Assembly: GCA_024276495.1 (NCBI GenBank)
Contig: JAJRXC010000059.1
Location: 1 to 64,000, forward strand
Length of the DNA stretch: 64,000 nt
Direction of reading: 5' to 3'
Origin: Actinomycetes bacterium
GTDB lineage: Bacteria > Actinomycetota > Acidimicrobiia > Acidimicrobiales > Aldehydirespiratoraceae
Made by a program: the position numbers and the translations under genes. Positions 43,091 to 52,030 of the stretch are shown here, one piece after another (the first letter of the stretch is position 1; the number at the start of each line of letters is the position of its first letter). The notes beneath the pieces are model-generated. The model ran no database searches. It was not told where the DNA came from and was given only the letters and a program-made list of their open reading frames with translations.

Positions 43091-43993
43091 ATGGCATTCC
43101 CCGACGACATCGGCATCGTCGACACGATGATGGGGACCACCGCCGGCACCACCGGCAAGGACCGCTACAAGTTCCTCGAACGGGCGTTGAAGGACGCCGA
43201 ATCAGCGAACATGAACTTCCCGGCCCAGTACATGTTCAAGGACGTCCCGTTCTCCGATCAGGCCCGCGGCGCCGACGGATCCCTGAGCGAGCCACCACAG
43301 GGCGCGGACCTGCTGCTTCCGTTCATGGACCGGTCCGGCATCGAGATCGCGATGGTCGGCTGCAAACCCGACGGCGAGGGCTACGGGAATCGGTGTGTGC
43401 ACGAACATCCCGACCGGTTCGTGGCGGCCTACGAACCCGACCCGAACGACGGTGTCGATGCGCTCCGCGAGATTCGTTCGATGCATGCCGACCTGGGGCT
43501 CCGGGCCGTCACCGCCTTCCCGTCGGGACGTACCCCTCAGGTCCCCATCGACGCGCCGTTGATGTATCCGATCTACGCCCTGTGCGTGGAGCTCGACATC
43601 CCTATCTTCTGCTGCGCCGGCATTCCCGGCCCGCGGGTTCCCGCCGACGCCCAGCACGTCCGCCGCATCGATCAGGTGATGTACGACTTCCCCGAGCTCA
43701 CCTTCGTCACCCGCCACGGGTGTGAGCCGTGGGAGGACCTCGCGGTGAAGTTGATGCTCAAGTGGCCGGGCCTGCACTACTCCACCTCGGCGTTCGCTCC
43801 GAAGCACTACCCCAGGGCGATCATCGACTACGCGAACACGCGCGGGGCCGACAAGATCATCTACGCCGGCTACTTCCCGATGGGGCTGTCGCTCGACCGG
43901 ATCTTCGAGCAGATGCGCGACGTGCCGTTTCGCGACCACGTGTGGCGGCCGTTTCTCCGTGACAACGCCCGCCGGGTTCTCAGGCTGGACTGA
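43091..43993 (+). CDS. Amidohydrolase-2-like protein with altered metal motif
   Basis: A 300-residue TIM-barrel protein of the amidohydrolase-2 (decarboxylase/hydrolase) group. Where active members carry a metal-binding H-x-H near the N-terminus, this one has IVDTMMGTTAG. A later His in FVTRHGCEPWED remains. It may therefore use another metal arrangement, or be non-hydrolytic. The FPAQYMFKDVP segment is shared by similar actinobacterial proteins found with acyl-CoA genes. It overlaps the convergent GGDEF-EAL gene by 14 bp. Confidence 0.7.
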   Translation: MAFPDDIGIVDTMMGTTAGTTGKDRYKFLERALKDAESANMNFPAQYMFKDVPFSDQARGADGSLSEPPQGADLLLPFMDRSGIEIAMVGCKPDGEGYGNRCVHEHPDRFVAAYEPDPNDGVDALREIRSMHADLGLRAVTAFPSGRTPQVPIDAPLMYPIYALCVELDIPIFCCAGIPGPRVPADAQHVRRIDQVMYDFPELTFVTRHGCEPWEDLAVKLMLKWPGLHYSTSAFAPKHYPRAIIDYANTRGADKIIYAGYFPMGLSLDRIFEQMRDVPFRDHVWRPFLRDNARRVLRLD

Positions 43994-45776
43994 GATCGGT
44001 TCGCGACACCGAGATGCGGTTCTGAACCCATGCGACGAGATCGCCCGCCGGCATCGGGGGCGCGATCCCGTAGCCCTGTAGCCGGTCGACGGGCAGACCG
44101 GTGTCGATCATGTGGGTCCGAACCGCCATGTCCTCGACACCTTCGGCAACGACGACGAGATCCAATGACCGGCCCAGGTGACTGACCGCGGTGACGATCG
44201 CCTGGTCGTCGACCGAGGTCAGCATCGAGGAGACGAAGCTGCGATCGATCTTCAACGAGGTCACCGGGAGGTGCCGCAGCCGGGAGAGCGACGAGTGTCC
44301 GGTGCCGAAGTCGTCGATCGCGATGCCCACCCCGAGCTCGCCGAGGGCACCGAGCACCGCCCGCGCCGTCGACTGCTCGTCGGCCATCTCGTCCTCGATC
44401 ACCTCGATCGTGATCCGCTGCGGCACGACGTCGTGCCGGCGCAGGGTGTCGGCCAGAACCAGGGGGACACTCGACCGCAGCAGACTTCCGGCCGACACGT
44501 TGACCGACACGCCGATGTTCAACGGCTGCAGCGTCGCCGCGAGGGATGCGGCCTGTTCGAACACGACGCGATCCATCGTCGAGCGTCGCCCGATCCCCTC
44601 GACGAGCTCGAGGAAATCGGCCGGTTGGAGCATGCCGTGGTGACGATGACGCCACCGCAGGAGCCCTTCGACATCGACGACCCGGTCCGTCACCAGATCG
44701 ACGATCGGTTGGAAGAAGAGCTCGAACTCGCCGTCCTCGAATCCCCGTTCGACGTCGCCGGACAGGCTCACGCGTTGTCGTGACGCCGAGCGGGTCTGGC
44801 CCGACCAGCGCCGCACCCCGACCTGGGTCCGCTTCGCTTCGTACATCGCGAGATCGGCCCGGCGGAGCAGTTCCGCGGGGTCGACCCCCGGTTCGGCGAA
44901 GGCGACACCGATCGACGCACCGACCGACACGTCGATGTCGCCGAGGGCGATGCGGTGTCGGCAGGCCCGAAGGATCTCGCCGGCGGTCGAGTTGGCGTCG
45001 GTGCCCCGGAGCAGGACCGAGAACTCGTCGCCACCGGTTCGGGCGAGGACGCCGGACTCCCCCACCGCCGCGTCCATCCGGGAGGCCAACGCGATGAGGA
45101 GCTCGTCGCCGGCCTCGTGCCCGAGTGTGTCGTTGATGTCCTTGAACCCGTCGAGATCGATGGCGATGACGGCATCGACCGGAGACTCGCTCATCGCCCG
45201 GGCCAGCCCGGTTCGGTTGCGCAGACCGGTCAGCGCGTCGTGCTCGACCCGATGCTGGGTTCGGACCTTGTGTCGGGTCTCCCGTTCCCGTTGCGTCCCC
45301 GCGACCAGGAAGAGCAGGGGCAACAAGATGAGGTAGACGACCAACATCACCACCCACATGTCGACCGACCCGGCGATGCCGGCGGAGGTGAACCCGACCG
45401 CGCCGATCGCGGCTGACACGAACAGCGCCCGGGTGTCCTCGTTGGCCACGAACGCCAACATGGCGACCGCGATCATCATCGCCGGGGCGAAGACGTTGGG
45501 CATCAGATGGGCCACGACGACGGTCCACACCATGTCCACGACGGTGGCGACGGCCAGGACACGATCCGGGCGAACGAGCCGGCGGACGGCGAACGAACCG
45601 AGCGCCACGGGACCGATGAGGATGCCGGCGAGCGCGAACCGGTCGGGCCCGAGAACCGGCAGGAGCAACGTCGCGAGGCCGAGCGATGCCGACGAGACGG
45701 CACGGATCCAAACGATCCGGTGCACGAGCGCGGGATCCCAGCGGGTCTCCGGCTCGTCATGGGGCGCGACGGTCAC
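43980..45776 (-). CDS. Membrane-anchored GGDEF-EAL cyclic-di-GMP protein
   Basis: A 598-residue protein with six N-terminal membrane helices (about residues 18-190), a GGDEF domain (ARTGGDEFSVLL near residue 260, intact) and an EAL domain. The EAL signature reads VEGLLRWRH, with Gly for Ala, while the DDFGTG motif (IDDFGTGHSSL) is intact, so phosphodiesterase activity is possible. It could both make and degrade c-di-GMP. GTG 45776 has GGAG 5 nt upstream; ATG 45848 is a longer alternative. Confidence 0.83.
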   Translation of the reverse strand: MTVAPHDEPETRWDPALVHRIVWIRAVSSASLGLATLLLPVLGPDRFALAGILIGPVALGSFAVRRLVRPDRVLAVATVVDMVWTVVVAHLMPNVFAPAMMIAVAMLAFVANEDTRALFVSAAIGAVGFTSAGIAGSVDMWVVMLVVYLILLPLLFLVAGTQRERETRHKVRTQHRVEHDALTGLRNRTGLARAMSESPVDAVIAIDLDGFKDINDTLGHEAGDELLIALASRMDAAVGESGVLARTGGDEFSVLLRGTDANSTAGEILRACRHRIALGDIDVSVGASIGVAFAEPGVDPAELLRRADLAMYEAKRTQVGVRRWSGQTRSASRQRVSLSGDVERGFEDGEFELFFQPIVDLVTDRVVDVEGLLRWRHRHHGMLQPADFLELVEGIGRRSTMDRVVFEQAASLAATLQPLNIGVSVNVSAGSLLRSSVPLVLADTLRRHDVVPQRITIEVIEDEMADEQSTARAVLGALGELGVGIAIDDFGTGHSSLSRLRHLPVTSLKIDRSFVSSMLTSVDDQAIVTAVSHLGRSLDLVVVAEGVEDMAVRTHMIDTGLPVDRLQGYGIAPPMPAGDLVAWVQNRISVSRTDLSPA

Positions 45777-45857
45777 GCCAACTCCATCGGCCGCGGAGCG
45801 CCCGGTGTGAACCTCTTCGGAGTGGGCACACCCTCCCGGCGAGGGCATGCTGGAGCG

Positions 45858-46712
45858 GTGGATCAGCTGATTTGGGAACGAGAGCCGGATCGGGAGCTGC
45901 GGTCGCCGATTCTCGTGACCGCCTGGGACGGCCTGTTCGACGTCGGTGGTGCCGCCACCGGCGCCCTCGAGGTTCTCCGCCGTGACACGGCCGTGAAGGT
46001 CGGCTACATCGACGCCGACGAGTTCTTCGACTTCAACGAACGACGACCCCACGTGAGAATCGACAACGGGCATCGCGTCATCCAGTGGCCGCACAACGAC
46101 ATCTATTGTGTGTTGCTCGACGATCGGGACCGTGACCTCGTCTTGATGCAGGGGGTCGAACCGCACCTGCGCTGGCGCACCTTCGTCGACGCGGTCGTCG
46201 AGGTCATCCACCGCTTCGACGTGAAGATGGTCATCACGCTCGGCGCGATGATCGCCGAGACCCCGCACAGTCGGCCCCCGGCCATCACCGGCTCGACCAC
46301 CGACGCTGCGCTGGCGAACCTCATGCGGCTGGATCGTCCGAGCTATCAGGGGCCGACCGGGGTGGTGGGCGCGCTCCACGAGCATCTCGATCGCATCGGG
46401 GTTCCCGCCGTGTCGTTGCGGGCCAGCGTGCCGCACTATGTCGCCGGCTCACCGAATCCGAAGGCGTCACGGGCCCTGCTGGAGCGGTTCGAACGGGTCA
46501 CCGGTCTTCCGACCGGGTGGGCCACCCTCGACCGGGAGGCCCACGACTGGGAACGGCGAGTCGACGAGGCGATGGTCGACGACCCCGACGTCGCCAACTA
46601 TGTTCGCCGTCTCGAGGAGCGCTACGACGCCCACGCCGAGTCGTCGCTTCCCAACGCCGACGACCTCGCGGCCGAGTTCGAACGCTTCCTTCGCCAACAC
46701 GACGGCGACTGA
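45858..46712 (+). CDS. PAC2-family protein
   Basis: A 284-residue protein with the PAC2 pattern: LVTAWDGLFDVGGAATGAL near the N-terminus, ADEFFDFNERRP, and LGAMIAETPHSRPPAITG in the middle. PAC2 proteins assist proteasome assembly or peptide turnover in actinobacteria and archaea, but roles of most are unproven. GTG 45858 has a CATGCT hexamer 6 nt upstream. No proteasome genes are in the window. Confidence 0.75.
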   Translation: MDQLIWEREPDRELRSPILVTAWDGLFDVGGAATGALEVLRRDTAVKVGYIDADEFFDFNERRPHVRIDNGHRVIQWPHNDIYCVLLDDRDRDLVLMQGVEPHLRWRTFVDAVVEVIHRFDVKMVITLGAMIAETPHSRPPAITGSTTDAALANLMRLDRPSYQGPTGVVGALHEHLDRIGVPAVSLRASVPHYVAGSPNPKASRALLERFERVTGLPTGWATLDREAHDWERRVDEAMVDDPDVANYVRRLEERYDAHAESSLPNADDLAAEFERFLRQHDGD

Positions 46713-46742
46713 CCGACCGTTCCCCGAACCGGAGACCACCGC

Positions 46743-47195
46743 ATGACCCCGACCGAAGCCCGACATCTCGGCGAGGCCGACATTCCCTGGGTCGACACCG
46801 GCGCGGGTGTCGACCTCAAGCTGGTCAGGGTCGACATCGAGGCCGGCCTGTGGATCGTACGGAACCGTTTCGTCCCGGGCGCGGTCGTGCAAAAGCACAA
46901 GCACACCGGCGAGGTGTTCGGGTTCACGCTCTGCGGCGCGTGGAAGTACGCCGAGTACCCCGACATCAACCGGGCCGGATCGTTCCTCTACGAGCCGGCC
47001 GGCTCCGAACACACCCTCACCGTGTTGGAGGACAACATCGAGCCGACCGATGTCTGGTTTCAGATCCACGGCGCGAACCTCAACCTCGATGCCGACGGCA
47101 ATGTGGAATCGATCACCGACGCGGCGGGCATCTACGCGGCATACATGGGCCTGTGCGAAGCCCAGGGTCTCGGTCGACCCGACGTGTCGACCTGA
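46743..47195 (+). CDS. Cupin-fold protein, dioxygenase-like
   Basis: A 150-residue single-domain cupin. Metal ligands are probably the two His in QKHKHTGEVFGF (about residue 40), the Glu of TGEVFG, and the His in SEHTLTV (about 91). This resembles the small dihydroxyacetophenone dioxygenase-like cupins that cleave ketones. GGAGA precedes the ATG at 46743. Overlaps the PrmA-like gene by a few bases. Confidence 0.72.
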   Translation: MTPTEARHLGEADIPWVDTGAGVDLKLVRVDIEAGLWIVRNRFVPGAVVQKHKHTGEVFGFTLCGAWKYAEYPDINRAGSFLYEPAGSEHTLTVLEDNIEPTDVWFQIHGANLNLDADGNVESITDAAGIYAAYMGLCEAQGLGRPDVST

Positions 47196-47974
47196 GCCAC
47201 CACCTTTTCCTCGTCTCCGTCACGGGAACCGACGCGGACATCGTGGCCGCCGAGGCGTGGGCACTCGGCGCCGTCGGTGTCGAGGAGCTCGAGGGTGCGA
47301 TCCGGGTCGCGTTCGCGGACCACGACCGGGCGCGCGTGGCCCGGAACCAGCTCGCGCCCACCGCCCCCGTCGAGGCCGTCGACGATGATCTGTGGCTCGG
47401 CCGCGAACGCGACCGAATGGAGACCGTCGAGGCCGGCCGGTTCGTGGTCCATCCACCGTGGGCGCCGACGCCGACCCGGGGGATCCCGCTCTCGATCGAC
47501 CCGGGCGCGGCGTTCGGCAGCGGATCCCATCAGAGCACGCGGCTCGCGCTGGAGCTGCTGGGACGAATCGATCTGCGCGACGCGACAGTGGTCGACATCG
47601 GCTGCGGTTCCGGTGTGCTGTCGATCGCCGCGGCTCGCCTGGGGGCGACCGTCCACGCCCTCGACACCGACCCGGCCGCGGTCTCGGCGACCAACGCCAA
47701 CGCCGCCGCCAATGCCGTGGCCGACGCGATCACCGCCGAGCTCGGGTCGGTCGCCCGGCTCGATCGAGTGCCGTCGGCCGACGTGCTCGTCGTCAACGTC
47801 ACGATCGATGTCCACGAGATGCTCGCCCGGCTCCTCCCCTGGCCGCCCCGGATCGTCGTCGCGTCGGGATTCCTTCGCGGTGCCCAGGTCGAACGATGCG
47901 CGGCCGCGTGGGAGCGACCGACCACCGACCGGGTCTTCGACGGCGAGTGGGTGGGTCTGACCCTCGGTCCCTAG
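47192..47974 (+). CDS. prmA: PrmA-like class I methyltransferase
   Basis: A protein of about 260 residues that resembles ribosomal protein L11 methyltransferase: the pre-domain ends in DPGAAFGSGSHQSTRLALELL, then VVDIGCGSGVLSIAA for SAM binding (about residue 135) and a VVNVTIDV strand in place of the usual NIL. The start is doubtful. CTG 47192 overlaps the cupin stop (CTGA) and gives the expected N-terminus LSHHLFLVSVTG. GTG 47153 is the next in-frame start but adds 13 unusual residues. The alteration after the SAM loop leaves the exact substrate open. Confidence 0.68.
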   Translation: MSHHLFLVSVTGTDADIVAAEAWALGAVGVEELEGAIRVAFADHDRARVARNQLAPTAPVEAVDDDLWLGRERDRMETVEAGRFVVHPPWAPTPTRGIPLSIDPGAAFGSGSHQSTRLALELLGRIDLRDATVVDIGCGSGVLSIAAARLGATVHALDTDPAAVSATNANAAANAVADAITAELGSVARLDRVPSADVLVVNVTIDVHEMLARLLPWPPRIVVASGFLRGAQVERCAAAWERPTTDRVFDGEWVGLTLGP

Positions 47975-47983
47975 GCTGCGTCG

Positions 47984-48013
47984 ATGGCCCGGATCCCCGC
48001 CCCGACGACATGA
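47984..48013 (+). other. Nine-codon upstream ORF (leader candidate)
   Basis: ATG at 47984 opens MARIPAPTT and stops with TGA at 48011-48013, 4 nt before the hydrolase ATG at 48018. A TAGGCT hexamer (47972-47977) lies 6 nt before it, so a leaderless transcript would begin on this mini-ORF. It may just bring ribosomes to the downstream start. Confidence 0.35.
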
Positions 48014-48017
48014 CCGC

Positions 48018-48857
48018 ATGACCGAGTTGATCGAGTCCACCGACGGTGTGCAGGTCGCCCTTCACGACCTCGGAGGAGACGGCCCGCCACTGCTGTTCCT
48101 CCACGCGACCGGGTTCCACGGCCGCTGCTACCGGACGATCGCCGACCATCTGCGGGGTCAGTTTCACGTGTGGGCGCCGGATCTGCGGGGCCACGGCGAC
48201 AGCGTCACTCCCGACATGGCCCTGCCGTGGTCGGGGATGGCCGACGACGCCGTGGCCGTCATCGAGCGTCTCCGTACCGCCGGCCAACTCCCCGACGGGG
48301 AGCCGATTCGGGCGTGCGGGCACTCGATGGGCGGCGCCGCGGTCCTCAATGTCGAGCTCCGACGTCCCGGCACGATCCGGGCCGCGTGGCTCTACGAACC
48401 GATCGCGTTTCCGGCCGCCGGGATGCCGGTCCCCGCGAGCAACCCGATGGCGGAGGCGGCCCGCCGCCGTCGCGACCGTTTCGATTCGCTCGACGCGGCG
48501 ATCGAACGTCTCACCGGACGCGGCCCGTTTGCCGACGTGGTCCCCGAGGCGCTGCGGGACTATGTCGAGCACGGGTTTCGACCCGACGGCGATGGGATCA
48601 CGTTGAAGTCGAGTGGCGAGGTCGAGGCCCGCGTCTTCGAGGGGATCGACCTCGACCTCTTCGACCACCTTCCCGAGATCGGCATCGACGTGACCATCGT
48701 CGGGTCGGGAGACAGCGGCAATCCGGCCCAGATCGCCCCGCTCATCGCCGAGGCACTCCCCCACGGCCACCTCGATCTCTGGCCCGACCGGAGCCATTCC
48801 GGACCGTTCGAGGATCCCTCACGGGCGGCGACGGCGATCATCGCCGCGTTGGCCTGA
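48018..48857 (+). CDS. Alpha/beta hydrolase
   Basis: A 279-residue alpha/beta-hydrolase with FLHATGFHGRCYR (oxyanion region), nucleophile GHSMGG (Ser near residue 102) and a C-terminal RSHSGPFEDP His. The putative acid Asp lies in VGSGDSGNPAQ. No cap motif points to a substrate. A nine-codon mini-ORF ends just upstream. The next gene is a thioesterase-like hot-dog protein 5 bp downstream. Confidence 0.82.
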   Translation: MTELIESTDGVQVALHDLGGDGPPLLFLHATGFHGRCYRTIADHLRGQFHVWAPDLRGHGDSVTPDMALPWSGMADDAVAVIERLRTAGQLPDGEPIRACGHSMGGAAVLNVELRRPGTIRAAWLYEPIAFPAAGMPVPASNPMAEAARRRRDRFDSLDAAIERLTGRGPFADVVPEALRDYVEHGFRPDGDGITLKSSGEVEARVFEGIDLDLFDHLPEIGIDVTIVGSGDSGNPAQIAPLIAEALPHGHLDLWPDRSHSGPFEDPSRAATAIIAALA

Positions 48858-48862
48858 CCACC

Positions 48863-49699
48863 ATGGACGCACGCGACTGGCTGGGCCTCCAGGCGACCCA
48901 CAACCCGATGCGGTGGATCCTGCCGGTCGAACCGAAGGTCAGCGTTCGCTCCCGGTTCCTGTTCGGCGGTGCCGCGCTCGGGGCGGCGATCTCCGCGCTC
49001 GAGGGAACGACCGAACGTCCCGTCGTCTGGGCGACCGCCCAGTACCTCTCGTTCGCTCCGGTCGGCTCCGTGATGGATCTCGACGTCCACGTCTCGGTCG
49101 CGAGCCGCTTCACGACCCAGGCCCGGGTCATCGGCCACGTCGGGGAGAAGGAGATCGTCACCGTCAACGCCGCGCTCGGCACCCGCGAGCTCGAGGTGGT
49201 GCGCGAGTGGCCGGTGGTCCCCGAGGTGCGACCGCCCGACGAGTGCCGAGCCCGGGATCACCGCTACGAACAGGAGAGCCTCGGCCAGTATCTCGAGCAG
49301 CGTCTCGCGAGCGCGCCGCCGGGCCACGACCGGGGCGGCCCGACCGGCCACGGCGAAGGCCGGATCTGCATGTGGGCGAAGCCGCCCGACGACATCGCGT
49401 CGTCGGCGACGACGTTGGCGATCCTCGGCGACTGGGTCCCGATGGGGATCGGGATGGCCTCCGGCCTGCCGCTCAGCAGCAACAGCCTCGACAACACGAT
49501 CCGGATTCTCGACGTGCGACCGACCGACTGGTACCTGCTCGAGATCGAGGCGGCCGGAATCCGCAACGGTTTCGGCCACGGGCAGATCCGGATCTGGGGC
49601 GACGACGGTGGCCTCCAGGCGATCGCGAGCCAGTCGGTCGTCGTGCGCGAGCGACGCGCCCCGGATCGGGGCATCGCCGGGGAGGGACGAAGCGGCTAG
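48863..49699 (+). CDS. TesB-like double hot-dog acyl-CoA thioesterase
   Basis: A 278-residue thioesterase-superfamily protein. FLFGGAALGAAISALEG (about residues 35-50) is the first hot-dog helix with its Gly-rich turn. SSATTLAILGDWVPMGIGM is the second helix, carrying the Asp expected for catalysis. It likely hydrolyses or binds a CoA ester. Overlaps the convergent SDR gene by 4 bp. Confidence 0.78.
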   Translation: MDARDWLGLQATHNPMRWILPVEPKVSVRSRFLFGGAALGAAISALEGTTERPVVWATAQYLSFAPVGSVMDLDVHVSVASRFTTQARVIGHVGEKEIVTVNAALGTRELEVVREWPVVPEVRPPDECRARDHRYEQESLGQYLEQRLASAPPGHDRGGPTGHGEGRICMWAKPPDDIASSATTLAILGDWVPMGIGMASGLPLSSNSLDNTIRILDVRPTDWYLLEIEAAGIRNGFGHGQIRIWGDDGGLQAIASQSVVVRERRAPDRGIAGEGRSG

Positions 49700-50499
49700 A
49701 GGCCGAAGGTGCCGTCGAGTCGGACCTTCCAGGCCGAGGCGGCGATCGTCCCGCCGTCGACGGGAATCGACGAGCCGGTGACGAAGCTCGCCATCCCTCC
49801 CGCGAGGAAGACCACGACGGCTGCACATTCGTCGGCTGCCCCCATCCGGCGCAGCGGGGTCGGATGCAACCCCTCCATCAAGGCGCTGCTGTCGGCCTGG
49901 AGATCCTCGTCGCCGGGCGTGGGCATCATGTCGGGGGCGACACAGTTGACCCGGATTCCCCGATGTCCGAGCTCCATCGCCAACGTCTTCGTGAATTGCT
50001 CGACCGCCGCCTTCATCGCCGCGTAGACACCGAAGCCGGGGGCCGCGTGGTAGGCCTCGACCGACGTGACGTTGATGATGGAACCCCCGTCGTTCATCAA
50101 GGCCACCCCATGACGGACACAGTTGGTGACGGTGCCGAAGTTCTCCGCGATCAGCACACCCTCGCCCTTGGGCGACACCTTCTCGTAGAGCGCGTGGAAG
50201 CCACCGCCGGCGTTGTTGACGAGCACGTCGATCGGGCCGAGCTCCCCGTGCACCGCACGAAGCCACGCGCCCACACCGGCCTCGTCACGAACGTCGAGCT
50301 CGGTGGCGTGGCAGCGGCGTCCCATCGCCTCGATGCGGGCCCGGACCCCGTCGAGCTTGTCTCCTTGGGTGTCGCAGATCGCGAGATCGGCGCCGAAGGC
50401 CGCCAGCGCGAGGGCGGTCGCCTCGCCGATGCCCTGGGCCGCTCCGGTCACCACGGCGATCCTGTCGGTCAGCAGGATCGTGTCGGGGGTGATCGCCAT
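49696..50499 (-). CDS. Short-chain dehydrogenase
   Basis: A 267-residue classical SDR. TGAAQGIGEATA (about residues 19-30) binds the cofactor, VNNAGGG marks the next strand, and the catalytic Ser/Tyr/Lys fall in VTSVEAYH and YAAMKAA. PVDGG near the end is typical. AAGGGAG precedes the ATG at 50499. Substrate not evident. Confidence 0.86.
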   Translation of the reverse strand: MAITPDTILLTDRIAVVTGAAQGIGEATALALAAFGADLAICDTQGDKLDGVRARIEAMGRRCHATELDVRDEAGVGAWLRAVHGELGPIDVLVNNAGGGFHALYEKVSPKGEGVLIAENFGTVTNCVRHGVALMNDGGSIINVTSVEAYHAAPGFGVYAAMKAAVEQFTKTLAMELGHRGIRVNCVAPDMMPTPGDEDLQADSSALMEGLHPTPLRRMGAADECAAVVVFLAGGMASFVTGSSIPVDGGTIAASAWKVRLDGTFGL

Positions 50500-50535
50500 G
50501 TCGGCTCCCTTGCGTCATTCGTCGAGGACGCTGCG

Positions 50536-50541
50536 TACCCT
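50536..50541 (+). promoter_or_regulatory. -10 of the thiolase-like gene
   Basis: TACCCT with 7 nt to the GTG at 50549, the leaderless spacing. It sits opposite the SDR start over a 49-bp gap. Confidence 0.45.
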
Positions 50542-50548
50542 ATTCGCC

Positions 50549-52030
50549 GTGACCGTCGACCCCCGAACCCCCGTTATCGTCGGTGCCGCCCAGGTCTCAC
50601 CGACGCCGCCGGGCGACGATGGTCGACGAGATGCGGCCGACCCGATCGAACTGATGGCCGGCGCGGTGAATGACGCGGCAACCGACAGCGGGGGCCGCGG
50701 AGTGCTCGCCGACATCGATGTCATCACCGTGGTCGGGGGTCTCTGGCGCTACCGGAATCCGGGCGCGCTCGTCGCTCGGGAGCTGGGTCTCGACGACGTG
50801 CACGGGATGCTCACGACCTTCGGGGGCAACATCCCGATTCACGTCGTCCACGTCATGGCCGAGCGGATCAGGGCGGGCGAGCTCGACGTCGCCGTGATCG
50901 CCGGCGGCGAGTGCAACCACACCCGGCGGCGGCTGGCCGCACGAGGCGAGAAGCCGCGTCGTCGCGCGGAGATCGACGATGCGACGGTCGAGCGCTGGGG
51001 ACCGCCGCTCGACATGGGCGACCGGGTGGCGATCGAGCGCGGCGGCGAGGTTCCCCGCAACAGCTACGCCGTCCTCGACAGCGCGATTCGGGCCGCCCGC
51101 GGAGAGTCTCTCGACGAGGCCCGCGACCGGGCCGCGAATCTCTGGGCCGGCTACGCCGACGCCGCGACCACCAACCCGCATGCCGCCGACCGCCGGGGGC
51201 TCACCGCGGCGCAGATCCGTGACCCGGCGCCCGGCAACCGCATGGTGAGCTGGCCCTACACGAAGGCGATGTGTGCCAACAACGACGTCGACCGGGCCGG
51301 GGCCGTGGTCATCTGCTCGACCGAGGCGGCCGACCGGTTCGGTGTCCCCACCGAGCGCCGCATCCACCCGCTGCGAGCCGTCACCGCGGTCGACACCACG
51401 AGCCTGCTCGAACGCGAACGAGTCCACGAGGCCGTCGGACTTCGGGCTGCCGCGGCCCGCGTCGTCGAGATCGTCGGCTCGGATCGCACCATCGATCACG
51501 TCGACCTCTACTCCTGTTTCCCGTCGATCGTCGCCCTCACGGTCGATGCGTTGGGCCTCGACCCCGGTCGCCGGTTGACGGTCGACGGAGGTCTCGCGTT
51601 CGCCGGGGCCCCGCTGAACTTCGCGGCCGGCCAGGCGCTGATCTCGATGGTCGCGACGTTGCGCGCCGACCCCGGATCGATCGGTGTCGTCCAGGGCAAC
51701 GGTGGTCACGCGGCGAAGCACGCGTTCGGGATCTACTCGACCGGCCCGCCGATCGACCCCCACGGCATCGACGAGCTCGGCAGCTTCGGCACCACCGTCG
51801 CCGTCGCCGAGCCCGAACGGGTCGGGTCGGCCACTCTCGACGGCGTCACGGTCGAGTACGGCCACGATGGCCCGGAGCGGGCGATCGCGATCGTTCGTTT
51901 CGAAGACGGCGCCCGCAGCTGGGCGACGAGTCCCGACCCCGTTCTCATGCATCTGTTCACCACCGAGGAGATGGTCGGCCGACGAGTGCACGTCGATGCG
52001 GGCGAGATGACCGCCGCTCAGCCGACGTAG
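50549..52030 (+). CDS. Thiolase-fold protein (SCP2-thiolase-like, non-canonical)
   Basis: A 493-residue thiolase-fold protein. The N-terminal RTPVIVGAAQVSP and AVIAGGECNHTRR segments align with the thiolase fold, and VQGNGGHAAKHAFGIYST corresponds to the C-terminal His loop. The usual nucleophile Cys motif is not clearly preserved, so it may be a lipid-transfer or degenerate condensing enzyme. The C-terminus (after about 400) is an extra beta domain. It starts at GTG 50549 with a leaderless-type -10, and overlaps the convergent GGDEF-EAL gene by 13 bp. Confidence 0.75.
   Translation: MTVDPRTPVIVGAAQVSPTPPGDDGRRDAADPIELMAGAVNDAATDSGGRGVLADIDVITVVGGLWRYRNPGALVARELGLDDVHGMLTTFGGNIPIHVVHVMAERIRAGELDVAVIAGGECNHTRRRLAARGEKPRRRAEIDDATVERWGPPLDMGDRVAIERGGEVPRNSYAVLDSAIRAARGESLDEARDRAANLWAGYADAATTNPHAADRRGLTAAQIRDPAPGNRMVSWPYTKAMCANNDVDRAGAVVICSTEAADRFGVPTERRIHPLRAVTAVDTTSLLERERVHEAVGLRAAAARVVEIVGSDRTIDHVDLYSCFPSIVALTVDALGLDPGRRLTVDGGLAFAGAPLNFAAGQALISMVATLRADPGSIGVVQGNGGHAAKHAFGIYSTGPPIDPHGIDELGSFGTTVAVAEPERVGSATLDGVTVEYGHDGPERAIAIVRFEDGARSWATSPDPVLMHLFTTEEMVGRRVHVDAGEMTAAQPT

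Noticed and set aside
47984-48013. Nine-codon mini-ORF as a regulatory leader like leuL
   Set aside because: It has no amino-acid codon bias and no following terminator; listed only as a weak feature.
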